30,738 bases of DNA from an uncultured Gammaproteobacteria bacterium (GCA_946885735.1 CAMPGW010000028.1:1-30738), one strand, 5' to 3'; shown: positions 1 through 9,164, counted from the stretch's first letter. The notes: generated by a model not told the origin, from the sequence alone. Program-made: numbers and translations.

Positions 1-474
1 ATCGTCACCACCGGCGGCACCATCGACAAGGTCTACTTCGACGACAAGTCGGACTTCCAGGTGGGCGAACCGCAGATTGGCCGGATCCTGGAGGAGCTGG
101 GGGTGGCCTTCCGGTTCTCGGTCATCGCGCTGCTGCGCAAGGACAGCCTGCACATCGACGCCGCCGATCGCGAACTCCTGCGCGCGGCGATCGCGGCGCA
201 GGCCGCCAGGCACGTGCTGGTGACGCATGGCACCGATACCATGGTCGAGACGGCGCACGTGCTTTCCTCGATCGAGGGGAAGACCATCGTGCTCACCGGC
301 GCCCTCAACCCCGCCCGGTTCCGCGGCTCGGACGCGGAGTTCAACATCGGGACGGCCGTGGGCGCGGTGCAGTCGCTGCCGGCCGGGGTATACATCGCCA
401 TGAACGGTCGGGTCTGGGATCCATCGCGCGTCCGCAAGAACGTCGCCGCCAACCGATTCGAGGCCCTGCCCTAG
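1..474 (+). CDS. Asparaginase-like protein, short single-domain form (5' end cut by window)
   Basis: The reading frame is open from base 1, so the start lies outside the window. The fragment begins almost at the first catalytic signature: TTGGTID at fragment residues 3-9, with the nucleophile Thr of the TGGT motif. The second asparaginase signature, THGTDTM, follows near residue 75. These are the two motifs of the N-terminal catalytic domain of type I/II L-asparaginases, which hydrolyse asparagine to aspartate and ammonia. The protein stops about 157 residues after the window edge, so the usual C-terminal domain (full enzymes are about 330 aa) is absent. Short proteins of this kind are annotated as 'asparaginase domain-containing' in Xanthomonadaceae. 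Activity of a single-domain form is not certain. It ends at a strong hairpin shared with the convergent barrel gene. Confidence 0.85.
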   Translation: MVTTGGTIDKVYFDDKSDFQVGEPQIGRILEELGVAFRFSVIALLRKDSLHIDAADRELLRAAIAAQAARHVLVTHGTDTMVETAHVLSSIEGKTIVLTGALNPARFRGSDAEFNIGTAVGAVQSLPAGVYIAMNGRVWDPSRVRKNVAANRFEALP

Positions 475-504
475 GCCGAGCCCCTTCCGCCGTAGCCCCA
501 AAAT

Positions 505-532
505 GAAAACGCCCGGCAAGCCGGGCGTTTTC
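505..532. terminator. Symmetric bidirectional intrinsic terminator
   Basis: A perfect 13-bp inverted repeat (505-517 with 520-532, two unpaired central bases) begins with GAAAAC and ends with GTTTTC. The stem is therefore preceded by an A-run and followed by a T-run on both strands. It sits 30 bp after the asparaginase-like stop and 18 bp from the stop of the convergent barrel gene, so it can terminate both transcripts. Confidence 0.85.
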
Positions 533-549
533 ACATCGAGCCATCGGGA

Positions 550-3500
550 TCAGTAGGTACCGGTCAGGTTGAGGAACCAGCCCTTGTGGTCGTAATCCAG
601 CTCGGCCAGGTTGTCGCTGAAGCTGGTGAAGTTGTACCCCAGGCCGACCCGGAAGTTCTCGCTCACGTGGCGGTCGAGCCCGACCAGCCACCCTTTCCGG
701 TCGCTGTCGTTCTGATCGACCTTCAGGAAGCGGTACTCGGCCAGCGCGTCCCACTTGTGCATCAACTCGTAGCGGGCCTGGATGGAGGCGAAGTCGGCGG
801 TGCTGTTGAACCACGGACCGGCGTTGCGGGCGATGCGTGCCTCGCCCTTGCGGTGGGCCAGCTTGCCGGCCAACTCCCAGTTCTGGTCGACCCGGTAGAT
901 GCCTTCCAGCGAGAAGATCAGCGATCGCTGGTCGTACTCGGTCAGCGAATCCTGGCCCAGGCTGCTCAAGTCGTAGAGGTAGGTGATCTTGCCCAGCATC
1001 GAGAGGCGATCGTTCTTCACCGGACGATAGGCGAAGCCGAGGTTGCCCTCGATGAACTTGGCATCGGCGATCGGGTCGAAACGATCGTCGGTGTCGCTCA
1101 TGTTGAGGCGGCCGGCAAAGCGCCAGTCCGGAGTCAGCTTGATCATCACCCGGTGGGTGCTGACCCACTGCGTGCGCTCTTCCGCGCCGGAGTCCTTTCG
1201 GTACTCGAGCTTGCTGTTCCACTGGCTGCGGGCATCGGTGTGCCCGGCATGGATGCTGATGGCGCGGCGGTCGACGACCTCCGTGCCCTCGCTGCCGGCA
1301 GACTCGAGCTCACCTTCCTGCAACGTGAAGCCCAGGCTCCAGCCCTCGCGCGGGTAGAAGTCCATCCCGAAGGTGTGCGCGATGCCGCTTTCGTTGCGCG
1401 CCTTCAGGAACTGGCTCTCGTTGAACATGTTGACCTGGTTGGAGATCCTCCAGCGCTGGCCCATCGTCAGGCCGGTCGGCTGCACGCTGCTGAACAGCGG
1501 ATCGCCCGCGGTGGTGTCCGTCGAATAGGTGTAGCCCGCATACAAGGTATGCAGCGGCGACATCTGGTACTCGGCGTTGATGGTGGCCGCGTTGCCGCGG
1601 TCGCCATCGGTCACTTCCGCGCTCAGCGAGGACAGGTTTCCGAACAGGTACCTGGCGCCCAGGGTGAAGGCATCGTTGTCCTCGTAGTCGCCATCGTCGT
1701 CGTCCATCGTGAACTGGGCGATTCCGTAGACGTCCAGGGACGAGCCGAACCGGTGACTGTACTTGACTGCCCCGAGGAGACCGGTGCCCGAGCCGTAGTA
1801 ATGGTTCTCGGTGACGTAACGGATCTCGCCGATCAGGCGGTCGTGTTCGCCGATGCGCCACTCGACCATCAACTGGCCTTGCTCGACGCTTTCATCGCCG
1901 CGCTCGGCGTCGCTGTAGCGGCCGCTCAGGCGGACGTCGTCATTGAGTTGCCCGGCGAACTCGAAACCCTGCTCGCGCACGTCGTAGCCGCGCGAATAAC
2001 GGGCGATGGAGAAGCCCGCATCGACGTCGCGCCACCACGCACCCGCGGTCCACTCGTTTTCGGTCCAGCCCAGTTCCTTGAGGTTGATCCGCGCCTCGAC
2101 GCTGGTGGCGTCGCCGTCCTCGCCTTCCGCGCCCGGCATCTGGGTGAAGCTGAGGCCGCCGTTGTCGGAATAGAAGATATTGGCGCTGGAATTCTCGGTG
2201 TGGGCCTGCTCCAGGCGGAGGTAGGTACCACGGCCGGCCTGGAAGGTGATGTTGCCACTGGCCAGGGTGTAGTCGTCGCCCGAGCGGTTCTCGTCGACCA
2301 GGGTGCCGCCGATGGCGACGTGCTCTCCGATCCACGCCTTGCCGCTGATGCCGGTGGTGACCTGGTCGTTGTCGAAACCGTCCGGGATGTACTCGTAGTC
2401 CACCAGCAGCATGTTGTCGAAGCCGTCGAGCGGCTGGTCGCGGGTGATCGTCGGCAGGTTGTCGCGCACGATCTGCGACAGCGGCCGGGTCAGGATGAGG
2501 CGACCCTGCAGTTCGTCGATCTCGTAATCGATGCCGCGGACGAGGTCGGTGCGCTGCTCCACGCGGCCGGTCAGCGGGTCGCGCGTCTCGACGACGACCT
2601 TGTCGGATCCCGGCAGCAGGTCGGAATGCTTCAGGTAGTACAGGCTGCCGCCGGTGCCGAGGAACTCGCTGTGGCCCGGGGCGTTCTGCGCCTCGGAACC
2701 GAAGGCGCGGACCTGGTAGCGCGCGTCGCCCAGCTCGGTGGAGTCATGGCTGCGCCAGGAGATCGCCGCACCGTAGAGGCTGCGCACGTACTGGCTGAAC
2801 TCGGTGCCGGTGAAGCCGGTCTGGAAGTTGCCCCACAACGCCTGGTTCTTGTCCCAGTCCACGCGGACGTAGAGACGGCCCTGGGTGTCGACGTCACGGA
2901 TGGTGGTGGAGTCGTCGCCGTACACCGGGTAGTACTGGTCCGGGTCGAGGCGGCGGAAGATGTCGCGGGCGTCCGGGTCGAAGAAACCCTTGAACATGTC
3001 CTCGACTTCACGCTCGGTGGTGTCGGCCTGCGCGGTGACCAGGTACTTGCCCTGGATCTTGCCCTTCAGGTAGAACGCCAGGCGCCCTTCGGTCACGGTG
3101 CCGTCATAGCGATCGAGCAGGCCCACCGGGGCCATGGCGCCGCTGATGTCGTTGTCGGACACGGTGAGGTCGGCCATGCCGACCATGAAGAAGTACTTGC
3201 CGGTGACCTCGACGTCCAGCTGGCGGTGCGCGATCTGGTTGCCCGACCCGGTCTCGACATCGAAGCTGTGCTTGCCGACCGGGAGCAGGAACTCTGCCGC
3301 GAACTTGCGCTCCAGGTCGACCGGATAGCTCTGGCCGTTGATCTTGAGCGGCATGCCCGCCGGGATGTCCTGGCCGACGACGCGCACGCGCGAACCGTAG
3401 ATCGCGATGTTCTGCTGGCGCAGGTTGCTGGTGCCGAACACGGCCGACTGCAGGTCGCGCTGCTGGAGCTCGCCCGTGGACAGGCCCGGGAAGCTGCCGA

Positions 3501-4188
3501 TGGCCGAACGCTTGAGGTTGTTCAGTGCCCGCTGGACCTCTTCCGGCCTGACGAGCTGGATGCGGTTGGGCAAGGTCTCGTCCACGCTGCCGTCGGCGGC
3601 GATGGCGCGCAGCACGTACTGGATCTCGTCGCCCTCGCGCAGGTCGGCCGAGTCGGGCACGCTGCCGTCCCATTCGATCTGGCCGAAGGCCGAGGGCTGC
3701 GCGGGAAGCGTCGCAATCGGATCGACGAGGTCGATGTCGGTGCCGCGATACAGGCGCAGCTCGAACTTCTCGGCGAAGGCCGGGTAGTTGCTGTAGGTCT
3801 GGAACTGAACCGGCGCCGCGATCCGGCCGTCGGCGAAGCCCACGAGCGAACTGGCCTGGACGTTGAGCACCGGGCTGACCAGTTGCGGATCTTCGGTCGC
3901 CCAGATCATCCCGCCGGCGGGCAAGTTGATGATGAAGTGGCCGGATACCGGGATGGAACCCGGATTGACCTGGGTGACGTCGACGCGACGGTAGGCCTGC
4001 AGGCCCTCGGGGCTGGTATCCACCGAACCGGCTTCGCCTTCGCTGCGGATCTTGACCGCGGTCTGGTCCGCCGCCGGAGCGGCGGTCGATTGCGCCCAGG
4101 CCGCTGGCGCGATCGTGCCGAGGAGGCCGATCAGGGTGTAATCCAGAAGCTTCATCCGAGTTTTCATGAACTGACGGTTCCTATTCAC
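550..4188 (-). CDS. Large outer-membrane beta-barrel protein, partner of the OmpA/SpaA-repeat protein
   Basis: 1212 aa. A signal peptide (positive n-region, hydrophobic core, cleavage after AWA near residue 32) precedes about 350 residues of beta-rich, immunoglobulin-like sequence. From roughly residue 390 to the end the protein shows short amphipathic strands alternating with polar, acidic loops, typical of a TonB-receptor-sized or porin-like outer-membrane barrel; the final strand ends in GTY. A conserved-looking block around residues 400-480 (DQYYPVYGDDS, then LWGNFQTGFTGTE) starts the barrel. No plug/TonB box or passenger signature was recognised. The GTG start at 4188 is preceded by GGGAG at 7-nt spacing and overlaps the upstream stop in GTGA, so translation is coupled to the repeat protein; an ATG at 4167 with AGGAA upstream is an alternative start. 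The transported substrate or role is unknown. Confidence 0.75.
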   Translation of the reverse strand: MNRNRQFMKTRMKLLDYTLIGLLGTIAPAAWAQSTAAPAADQTAVKIRSEGEAGSVDTSPEGLQAYRRVDVTQVNPGSIPVSGHFIINLPAGGMIWATEDPQLVSPVLNVQASSLVGFADGRIAAPVQFQTYSNYPAFAEKFELRLYRGTDIDLVDPIATLPAQPSAFGQIEWDGSVPDSADLREGDEIQYVLRAIAADGSVDETLPNRIQLVRPEEVQRALNNLKRSAIGSFPGLSTGELQQRDLQSAVFGTSNLRQQNIAIYGSRVRVVGQDIPAGMPLKINGQSYPVDLERKFAAEFLLPVGKHSFDVETGSGNQIAHRQLDVEVTGKYFFMVGMADLTVSDNDISGAMAPVGLLDRYDGTVTEGRLAFYLKGKIQGKYLVTAQADTTEREVEDMFKGFFDPDARDIFRRLDPDQYYPVYGDDSTTIRDVDTQGRLYVRVDWDKNQALWGNFQTGFTGTEFSQYVRSLYGAAISWRSHDSTELGDARYQVRAFGSEAQNAPGHSEFLGTGGSLYYLKHSDLLPGSDKVVVETRDPLTGRVEQRTDLVRGIDYEIDELQGRLILTRPLSQIVRDNLPTITRDQPLDGFDNMLLVDYEYIPDGFDNDQVTTGISGKAWIGEHVAIGGTLVDENRSGDDYTLASGNITFQAGRGTYLRLEQAHTENSSANIFYSDNGGLSFTQMPGAEGEDGDATSVEARINLKELGWTENEWTAGAWWRDVDAGFSIARYSRGYDVREQGFEFAGQLNDDVRLSGRYSDAERGDESVEQGQLMVEWRIGEHDRLIGEIRYVTENHYYGSGTGLLGAVKYSHRFGSSLDVYGIAQFTMDDDDGDYEDNDAFTLGARYLFGNLSSLSAEVTDGDRGNAATINAEYQMSPLHTLYAGYTYSTDTTAGDPLFSSVQPTGLTMGQRWRISNQVNMFNESQFLKARNESGIAHTFGMDFYPREGWSLGFTLQEGELESAGSEGTEVVDRRAISIHAGHTDARSQWNSKLEYRKDSGAEERTQWVSTHRVMIKLTPDWRFAGRLNMSDTDDRFDPIADAKFIEGNLGFAYRPVKNDRLSMLGKITYLYDLSSLGQDSLTEYDQRSLIFSLEGIYRVDQNWELAGKLAHRKGEARIARNAGPWFNSTADFASIQARYELMHKWDALAEYRFLKVDQNDSDRKGWLVGLDRHVSENFRVGLGYNFTSFSDNLAELDYDHKGWFLNLTGTY

Positions 4189-7100
4189 AGACCAGCTCCC
4201 GGCACCACGGCGGCGCCCTCGACTTCAACGCTGAGCTTCGTGCGCGCCTCCGGGCTGAGCAGCCTGGAGATGCGTTCGAACACCGCATTGGCCCGACGCA
4301 TGCCCAGCGCCTGGTTGTATTCCACCGACCCGCGAAGGTCGGCATGGCCGGTCACGGTGACCCTGCCGTTGCCCACCGCTTCGATCTGGGCCGCGATCTT
4401 CTCGATCAGCGCGTCGAACTCCGGACGGATCGTCGACTTGTCGGTGTCGAAGAAGATCTCGCCCAGCTTCACGGTATCGCTGACCACCATCTGGCCACTG
4501 CTGCCATCGTTGGCCTGCAGGCGCAGGGTGATGACGAACGCATCGCGCTGCTCCGGCGACAGCCTCTCGATCAGCTGGTCGCGGACCCGGCCGGCACGCT
4601 CGAAGGCGAGTGGCGAGGAACCGGAAGCGCTGTCGATGAACACCTCGCCCGACTGGTGGCTGCGGATCTTCTCGGCCATCGTGTCGAGCACGCCCTGGTA
4701 CTCCGGGCGGATCTCGGTGCTGCCCGGGGCGAATACCACCTCGCCGAGGGCCATGTCCTCGCTGCCCTCCTGGACGGCGGGCATCGGCGGCAGCTTGACG
4801 CCGAAGTCGAAGCGCACCGGGATCGCAGCGGTGATGCGCCGCAGCAGCGGATTCTCGGTGGTCACGCTGGAACCGGGCGGCAGGGTCGAGGTGTCGAGCT
4901 TCAGGATGAAGTTCTGGCCGCGCTCCTGGTTGAGCAGCACGATCCCCTCGATGTGGTAGCGACCATAGGCGTCCGTCTCGGACACCAGGCCTTCCACCGA
5001 GGCGATGCGCACGCCCGGGATGCCCCGCTCGCCTTCGTCCTGCCAACCGTCACCGTCCTGGTCGTCGAACACCTTGCCCAGGATGCGGGTCTGCTCGAGG
5101 AGCGGATCCGCGCCGGTTTCGGCATAGACGGTCGCCGAGGCGATGTTGGAAATCAGCTGGCCGCGGTCGTAGGCGCCTGCGTAGTTGGTGTACTCGCCGG
5201 CAGCCAGGGCCGCACCCGCGCGGAGCAGGTACTGGATGCGAATCGTCTCGCCGACGGCCACGTCCACACCGGAGAAGGTGATCGGGCGGGCGCCGGACAC
5301 GGCGTTGTTGGCGCTGTTGGCGTCATAGATGGTGCCGCTGCCGGGCACGAAGGCCAGGCCGTTGGGCGGCATGTCGATGACCTGCGCGTTGACGACGTTG
5401 TAGTTGACGATGTTGGTGACTTGGAGCGTGTAGAGCACCAGCGAACCGGCATTGACGCGGACCGGGTTGGCGGACTTGACGATCTGCAGCGCGATGCCGC
5501 GCGGCTGGATCGGGACAAGGACCGTGCCGGCGCAGCGCGATGCCTGCGGGCAGGTCGCGTCGCCGCCGCCGGAGGCCGTCGCGGTGTTGTTGCCGTTCAC
5601 CGCCGTGGCGTCCACCAGCACGTTGAGCGTGACGGAGGTGCTGGCGCCGGGCGCCAGGATGCCGGTGAAGGTGCAGGTCAGCGAAGTGGTGCCCACGCAG
5701 GACCAGTTCGTCCCGACGGCGCTGGTGAGGGTGATGCCGGTCGGCAGCGGGTCGGCCAGCGTGATGTTGCCGCTGGTCGCCGCTTCGCCGGAGTTCGTCA
5801 CCGTCACCGTGTACGCGGCCGCATCATCCACCACGAAGGTGGACGGGGTCGCCGTCTTGGCGACCGTCAGCTGCGGGAACAACACCCGGCTGTTGGTCTC
5901 GGTGCAGACGATGGCGCCATCGCCGGCGGTGACCGTCAGTACGTTGCCGGCCAGGGCCGTTGCGTTGCCCGTGCAGGCCAGCGCCGCGGTGTAGTCGATC
6001 GCATTTCCGGTGGTGAAGGCTTCGCTGATGGTGATCTGCTCACCGGCGAAGACGTTGACCGCGGTACCGGTGTCGGTTTCGCCGGCAGAATCGGCCGTCG
6101 AGGCGAGCGAGGCGTTGTTGACCGCGCCCGTGGTGGAGACCGTCACCGCGTTGCCCACCGTGGCGTTGACCCAGGTCTTGCGCAGGGTCAGCGTGCTGGT
6201 GCGGCGCGCGTTGGTGAAGGTGCAGCTGATCGGGCCGTCGTCGGCCGCGACCGTGAGCACGTTGCCCGCCAGCGGCACCGAGTTGCCGGTGCACGCCAGG
6301 GTCGCCGTGTAGTTGGCGGCGCTGCCGGTGGTGAAGGCCTCGCTGATGGTGATCTGCTCACCGGCGAAGACGTTGACCGCGGAACCCGCGTCGATCTCGG
6401 TGGCCGCATTGGCCGTCGAGTTGAGCGAGGCAGCGTTCACCGAGCCGCTGGTGGAGACCGTGACGGCGTTGCCGACGATGGCGTCCTGCCAGCTCTTGTT
6501 GAGCGTGAGCGTGGTGCCCAGGCGGCTGTTGGTCTGGGTGCAGACGATGGCCCCCGGCGTGGCGCCGACGGTCAGGACGTTGCCCACCAGCGTGGAACCA
6601 CCGGTGAGGCCGGTGCAACCCAGGCTCGCGCTGTAATTGCTGGCCGAACCGGTAGTGAAGTTCTCGCCGATGGTGATCTGCTCGCCAGCGAAGAGGGTCA
6701 CGGCCGTGCCGGTGTCGGTTTCGCTGGCACTGTCGGCCGTGGAGCCCAGGCTGGCGTTGTTGGTGGCGCCGGTCGTGGAAACCGTGACCGCATCACCCAC
6801 GATGGCATTGACCCAGGTCTTGCGCAGGGTCAGGCCGGCCGAGGCGCGGGTGTTGGTCTGGGTGCAGACGATGGCCGTGTCCGCCGCGTTCACGGTCAGG
6901 ACGTTGCCCGCAAGCGCGGTGCCGTTGCCGGTGCAGGCCAGCGTCGCGCTGTAGTTCGACGCGCTGCCGGTGGTGAAGACCTCGGCGATGGTGACCTGCT
7001 CGCCGACGAACACCGTCACGCTGCTGCCGGTATCGGTTTCGCTCGCGCTATCGGCCGTCGAGTCCAGGCTGGCGTTGTTGGCCGCGCCCGTGGTGGAGAC

Positions 7101-9164
7101 GGTGACCGCATCGCCGACGTTGGCGTTCGACCAGGTCTTGCGCAGGGTCAGCGAAGCCGACTTGCGGGCGTTGGTCAGGGTGCAGACGATCGCGGTGTCG
7201 CCGGCGGTGACCGTCAGCGTGTTGCCCGCGACGGGCGTCTGGTTGCCGGTGCAAGCCAGCGTGGTGTTGTAGTCGTTCGGGCTGCCGTCGCCGAAGATCT
7301 CGCCGATCGTGATGACCTCGCCCGCGAACACGTCCACGGCGGTGCCGGCGTCGGTCTCGTTGGCGGTCTCGGCCGTCGAGGCGACGGTGGCCTGGTTGGC
7401 GGCACCCGTGGTGGACACCGTCACCGAGTTGCCGATGATGGCGTTGGCCCAGGTCTTGCGCAGGGTGAGGGAGACCGGCGCGCGCGCATTGGTCTCGGTG
7501 CAGACGATGCTGGTGTCGGCGCCGCCGACGGTCAGCACGTTGCCCGCGAGCGGGTTCGCGTTGCCCGTGCAGGCCAGGGACGAGGTGTAGTTGCCCGGCA
7601 GGCCGGTGGTGAACAGCTCGGTGATCGTCACCTCGTCGCCGGCGTAGACCGTGGCGGCGGTGCCGGTATCGGTCTCGCTGGCGGTATCGGCGGTCGAGCT
7701 CAGGCTGGGGTTGTTGGTGCCGCCGGTGGCGCTGACGTTGACGGCATCGCCGACGTTGGCGTTCTCCCAGGTCTTGGCGAGCGCCAACTGCACGGCGTTG
7801 CGCGCGTTGGTGTAGGTGCAGGTGATCCCCGTGTCGGTGTTGCTCACGGTCAGCACGTTGCCGGCCAGCGGATTGCTGTTGCCGGTGCAGGCGAGGGTCG
7901 AGGTGTAGTTCGAGGAGTCGCCGTTGGTGAAGGACTCGCTGATGGTGATGACGTCGCCGGCGGCCACCTGGACGGGCGTGGCGGCGTCGGTTTCACTGGC
8001 GGTGTCGGCGGTCGAGGGCAGGTTGGCGTTGCTGGAACCACCCGTGGTGCTGACCGTCGCGGCGTCGCCGACGATCGCATTGGTCCAGGTCTTCTGGATC
8101 GTCAGCGGCACGCCCTTGGTGTTGGTGAAGGTGCAGACCGCGGCGGGGTTGGCGATTTCCAGGGACACCGTGACGGTACGGGTGGTGCCGTCGATGGTGG
8201 TGAAGGCCGTGGCGGGCGCGCCGTTGAGGTCGACGCAGCTGATCGAAGCGGTGGGGCTCCAGCCGGTGGCCGCGGTCTCGGTGACGGTGATCGTCCTGGC
8301 GACCGTGTCGACCACGGTCTCGATGCGGTTGGTGCCGCCATCGGCCAGCTGGAACGAAGCATCGAGCGGGTCGGATAGGATCGCCGTACCCGTGGTGGTG
8401 AAGTCGAACAGCTGCGGATCGGCGTCCGGAACCGTCTGCTTGATGATGTCGACGTAGCCGGTCAGGGTGATGCCGCTGACGGTGCCCACGCCCTTGTTGC
8501 ACTTGGAGGTGCTGCCGGGGGTCACGTCGCTGGCATCCGTGCAGACCTGGCCGTCGTTCTGCCAGTAGGTCAGCACGTAGGGGAAGAGCAGCTTGCCGTA
8601 GGTCACCGGGTCGGCGGGGTTGGTACCGAAGTTGCAGAGCACCTTGACGCCGGTGATGGTCGGCGTGTCGGCGCCGCCGCCGTTGAAGTCGCCGCAGGTG
8701 TCGCCGTCGTTGTCTTCCCACGGGGCCGGCGTGGTCGGGAAGGTCGCGACCGAGCACTGGTTGTTGACACCGCCGGTGACCAGGCCCGGGTCATTGCCGC
8801 TCTGGCCGACGAACAGGCCGACGTCCTGGCGATCGGTGTTGGTGCCTTCGAGGCCGACGATGACGTCGATCTCGGCGGAGCCGCCGATGGTGCAGGTCGG
8901 AAGGGAACCGGGGGCGTTCTGGACCACGGCGTTGACCGTGAACTCCTTGGCCGTGCAGCCCAGCGTGTTGCCATCGCGGGTGCCGGCGCAGGTCGTGTCC
9001 TGCAGGGCCGCGGTGGTGACCTGGGCGCTGGCGGGAGACGCCCACACCAGGGCGGAAACGAGGAGGGCCGGGAACAGCCGGAGGCCGGAGCCGAGTCGGT
9101 TGCGCAGGAGCGCAGACACGCGCCCAGCACCAGTCGCCTGGAGAGATCCATGTTTCAAATGCAT
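4185..9164 (-). CDS. Giant exported protein: SpaA/prealbumin-like repeats, DUF11-type domains, SdrD-B-like domain, C-terminal OmpA
   Basis: 1659 aa with a signal peptide (cleavage near ASA-Q, residue 48). Order of domains: a Cys-rich N-terminal region (~50-230); one divergent prealbumin-like domain (~232-350, with ITVTETAATGW and CTFTN); seven closely related ~106-aa repeats (~351-1093); a DUF11 domain (~1097-1215); a second DUF11-like domain (~1220-1350); an SdrD-B-like domain with DDQDGDGWQDEGE (~1365-1450); a degenerate OmpA-like segment (~1480-1550); and a complete OmpA domain (~1565-1645) carrying GHAD and MRRA, the Asp/Arg pair that binds peptidoglycan. The C-terminus is thus predicted to anchor to the cell wall while the repeats form a stalk. 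Whether the stalk is periplasmic or surface-exposed cannot be read from sequence. First gene of a two-gene operon with the beta-barrel. Confidence 0.8.
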   Translation of the reverse strand: MHLKHGSLQATGAGRVSALLRNRLGSGLRLFPALLVSALVWASPASAQVTTAALQDTTCAGTRDGNTLGCTAKEFTVNAVVQNAPGSLPTCTIGGSAEIDVIVGLEGTNTDRQDVGLFVGQSGNDPGLVTGGVNNQCSVATFPTTPAPWEDNDGDTCGDFNGGGADTPTITGVKVLCNFGTNPADPVTYGKLLFPYVLTYWQNDGQVCTDASDVTPGSTSKCNKGVGTVSGITLTGYVDIIKQTVPDADPQLFDFTTTGTAILSDPLDASFQLADGGTNRIETVVDTVARTITVTETAATGWSPTASISCVDLNGAPATAFTTIDGTTRTVTVSLEIANPAAVCTFTNTKGVPLTIQKTWTNAIVGDAATVSTTGGSSNANLPSTADTASETDAATPVQVAAGDVITISESFTNGDSSNYTSTLACTGNSNPLAGNVLTVSNTDTGITCTYTNARNAVQLALAKTWENANVGDAVNVSATGGTNNPSLSSTADTASETDTGTAATVYAGDEVTITELFTTGLPGNYTSSLACTGNANPLAGNVLTVGGADTSIVCTETNARAPVSLTLRKTWANAIIGNSVTVSTTGAANQATVASTAETANETDAGTAVDVFAGEVITIGEIFGDGSPNDYNTTLACTGNQTPVAGNTLTVTAGDTAIVCTLTNARKSASLTLRKTWSNANVGDAVTVSTTGAANNASLDSTADSASETDTGSSVTVFVGEQVTIAEVFTTGSASNYSATLACTGNGTALAGNVLTVNAADTAIVCTQTNTRASAGLTLRKTWVNAIVGDAVTVSTTGATNNASLGSTADSASETDTGTAVTLFAGEQITIGENFTTGSASNYSASLGCTGLTGGSTLVGNVLTVGATPGAIVCTQTNSRLGTTLTLNKSWQDAIVGNAVTVSTSGSVNAASLNSTANAATEIDAGSAVNVFAGEQITISEAFTTGSAANYTATLACTGNSVPLAGNVLTVAADDGPISCTFTNARRTSTLTLRKTWVNATVGNAVTVSTTGAVNNASLASTADSAGETDTGTAVNVFAGEQITISEAFTTGNAIDYTAALACTGNATALAGNVLTVTAGDGAIVCTETNSRVLFPQLTVAKTATPSTFVVDDAAAYTVTVTNSGEAATSGNITLADPLPTGITLTSAVGTNWSCVGTTSLTCTFTGILAPGASTSVTLNVLVDATAVNGNNTATASGGGDATCPQASRCAGTVLVPIQPRGIALQIVKSANPVRVNAGSLVLYTLQVTNIVNYNVVNAQVIDMPPNGLAFVPGSGTIYDANSANNAVSGARPITFSGVDVAVGETIRIQYLLRAGAALAAGEYTNYAGAYDRGQLISNIASATVYAETGADPLLEQTRILGKVFDDQDGDGWQDEGERGIPGVRIASVEGLVSETDAYGRYHIEGIVLLNQERGQNFILKLDTSTLPPGSSVTTENPLLRRITAAIPVRFDFGVKLPPMPAVQEGSEDMALGEVVFAPGSTEIRPEYQGVLDTMAEKIRSHQSGEVFIDSASGSSPLAFERAGRVRDQLIERLSPEQRDAFVITLRLQANDGSSGQMVVSDTVKLGEIFFDTDKSTIRPEFDALIEKIAAQIEAVGNGRVTVTGHADLRGSVEYNQALGMRRANAVFERISRLLSPEARTKLSVEVEGAAVVPGAGL
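5886..8114 (-). repeat. Seven tandem ~318-bp in-frame repeats within the OmpA/SpaA-repeat gene
   Basis: The codons for the K-T/S-W motif recur at about 6177, 6495, 6818, 7138, 7457, 7776 and 8091, a period of 317-324 bp (about 106 aa). Between these anchors nearly the same DNA is repeated, for example the segment around GACCGTCACCGCGTTGCC and the CTGCTCACCGGCGAA block. Copies 4-7 (toward the C-terminus) are more alike than copies 1-3. This is a tandem duplication array that could expand or contract by recombination without breaking the frame. Confidence 0.9.

Noticed and set aside
586..4959. Very long open frame on the plus strand, antisense to the barrel gene
   Set aside because: It is a by-product of high GC and codon bias in the minus-strand gene. 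The translation is low-complexity (Val/Ala/Gly/Asp/Leu), has no domain, signal peptide or ribosome site, and crosses the junction between two well-supported genes.
5886..8114. Possible CRISPR array or satellite
   Set aside because: Units are ~318 bp, coding and in frame, with no unique spacers between short direct repeats.
4344..8378. 1344-codon open frame on the plus strand opposite the repeat array
   Set aside because: Its translation repeats only because the underlying repeats do. Composition is Gly/Arg/Ala/Asp-rich without recognisable motifs, while the opposite strand encodes a protein with clear domains.
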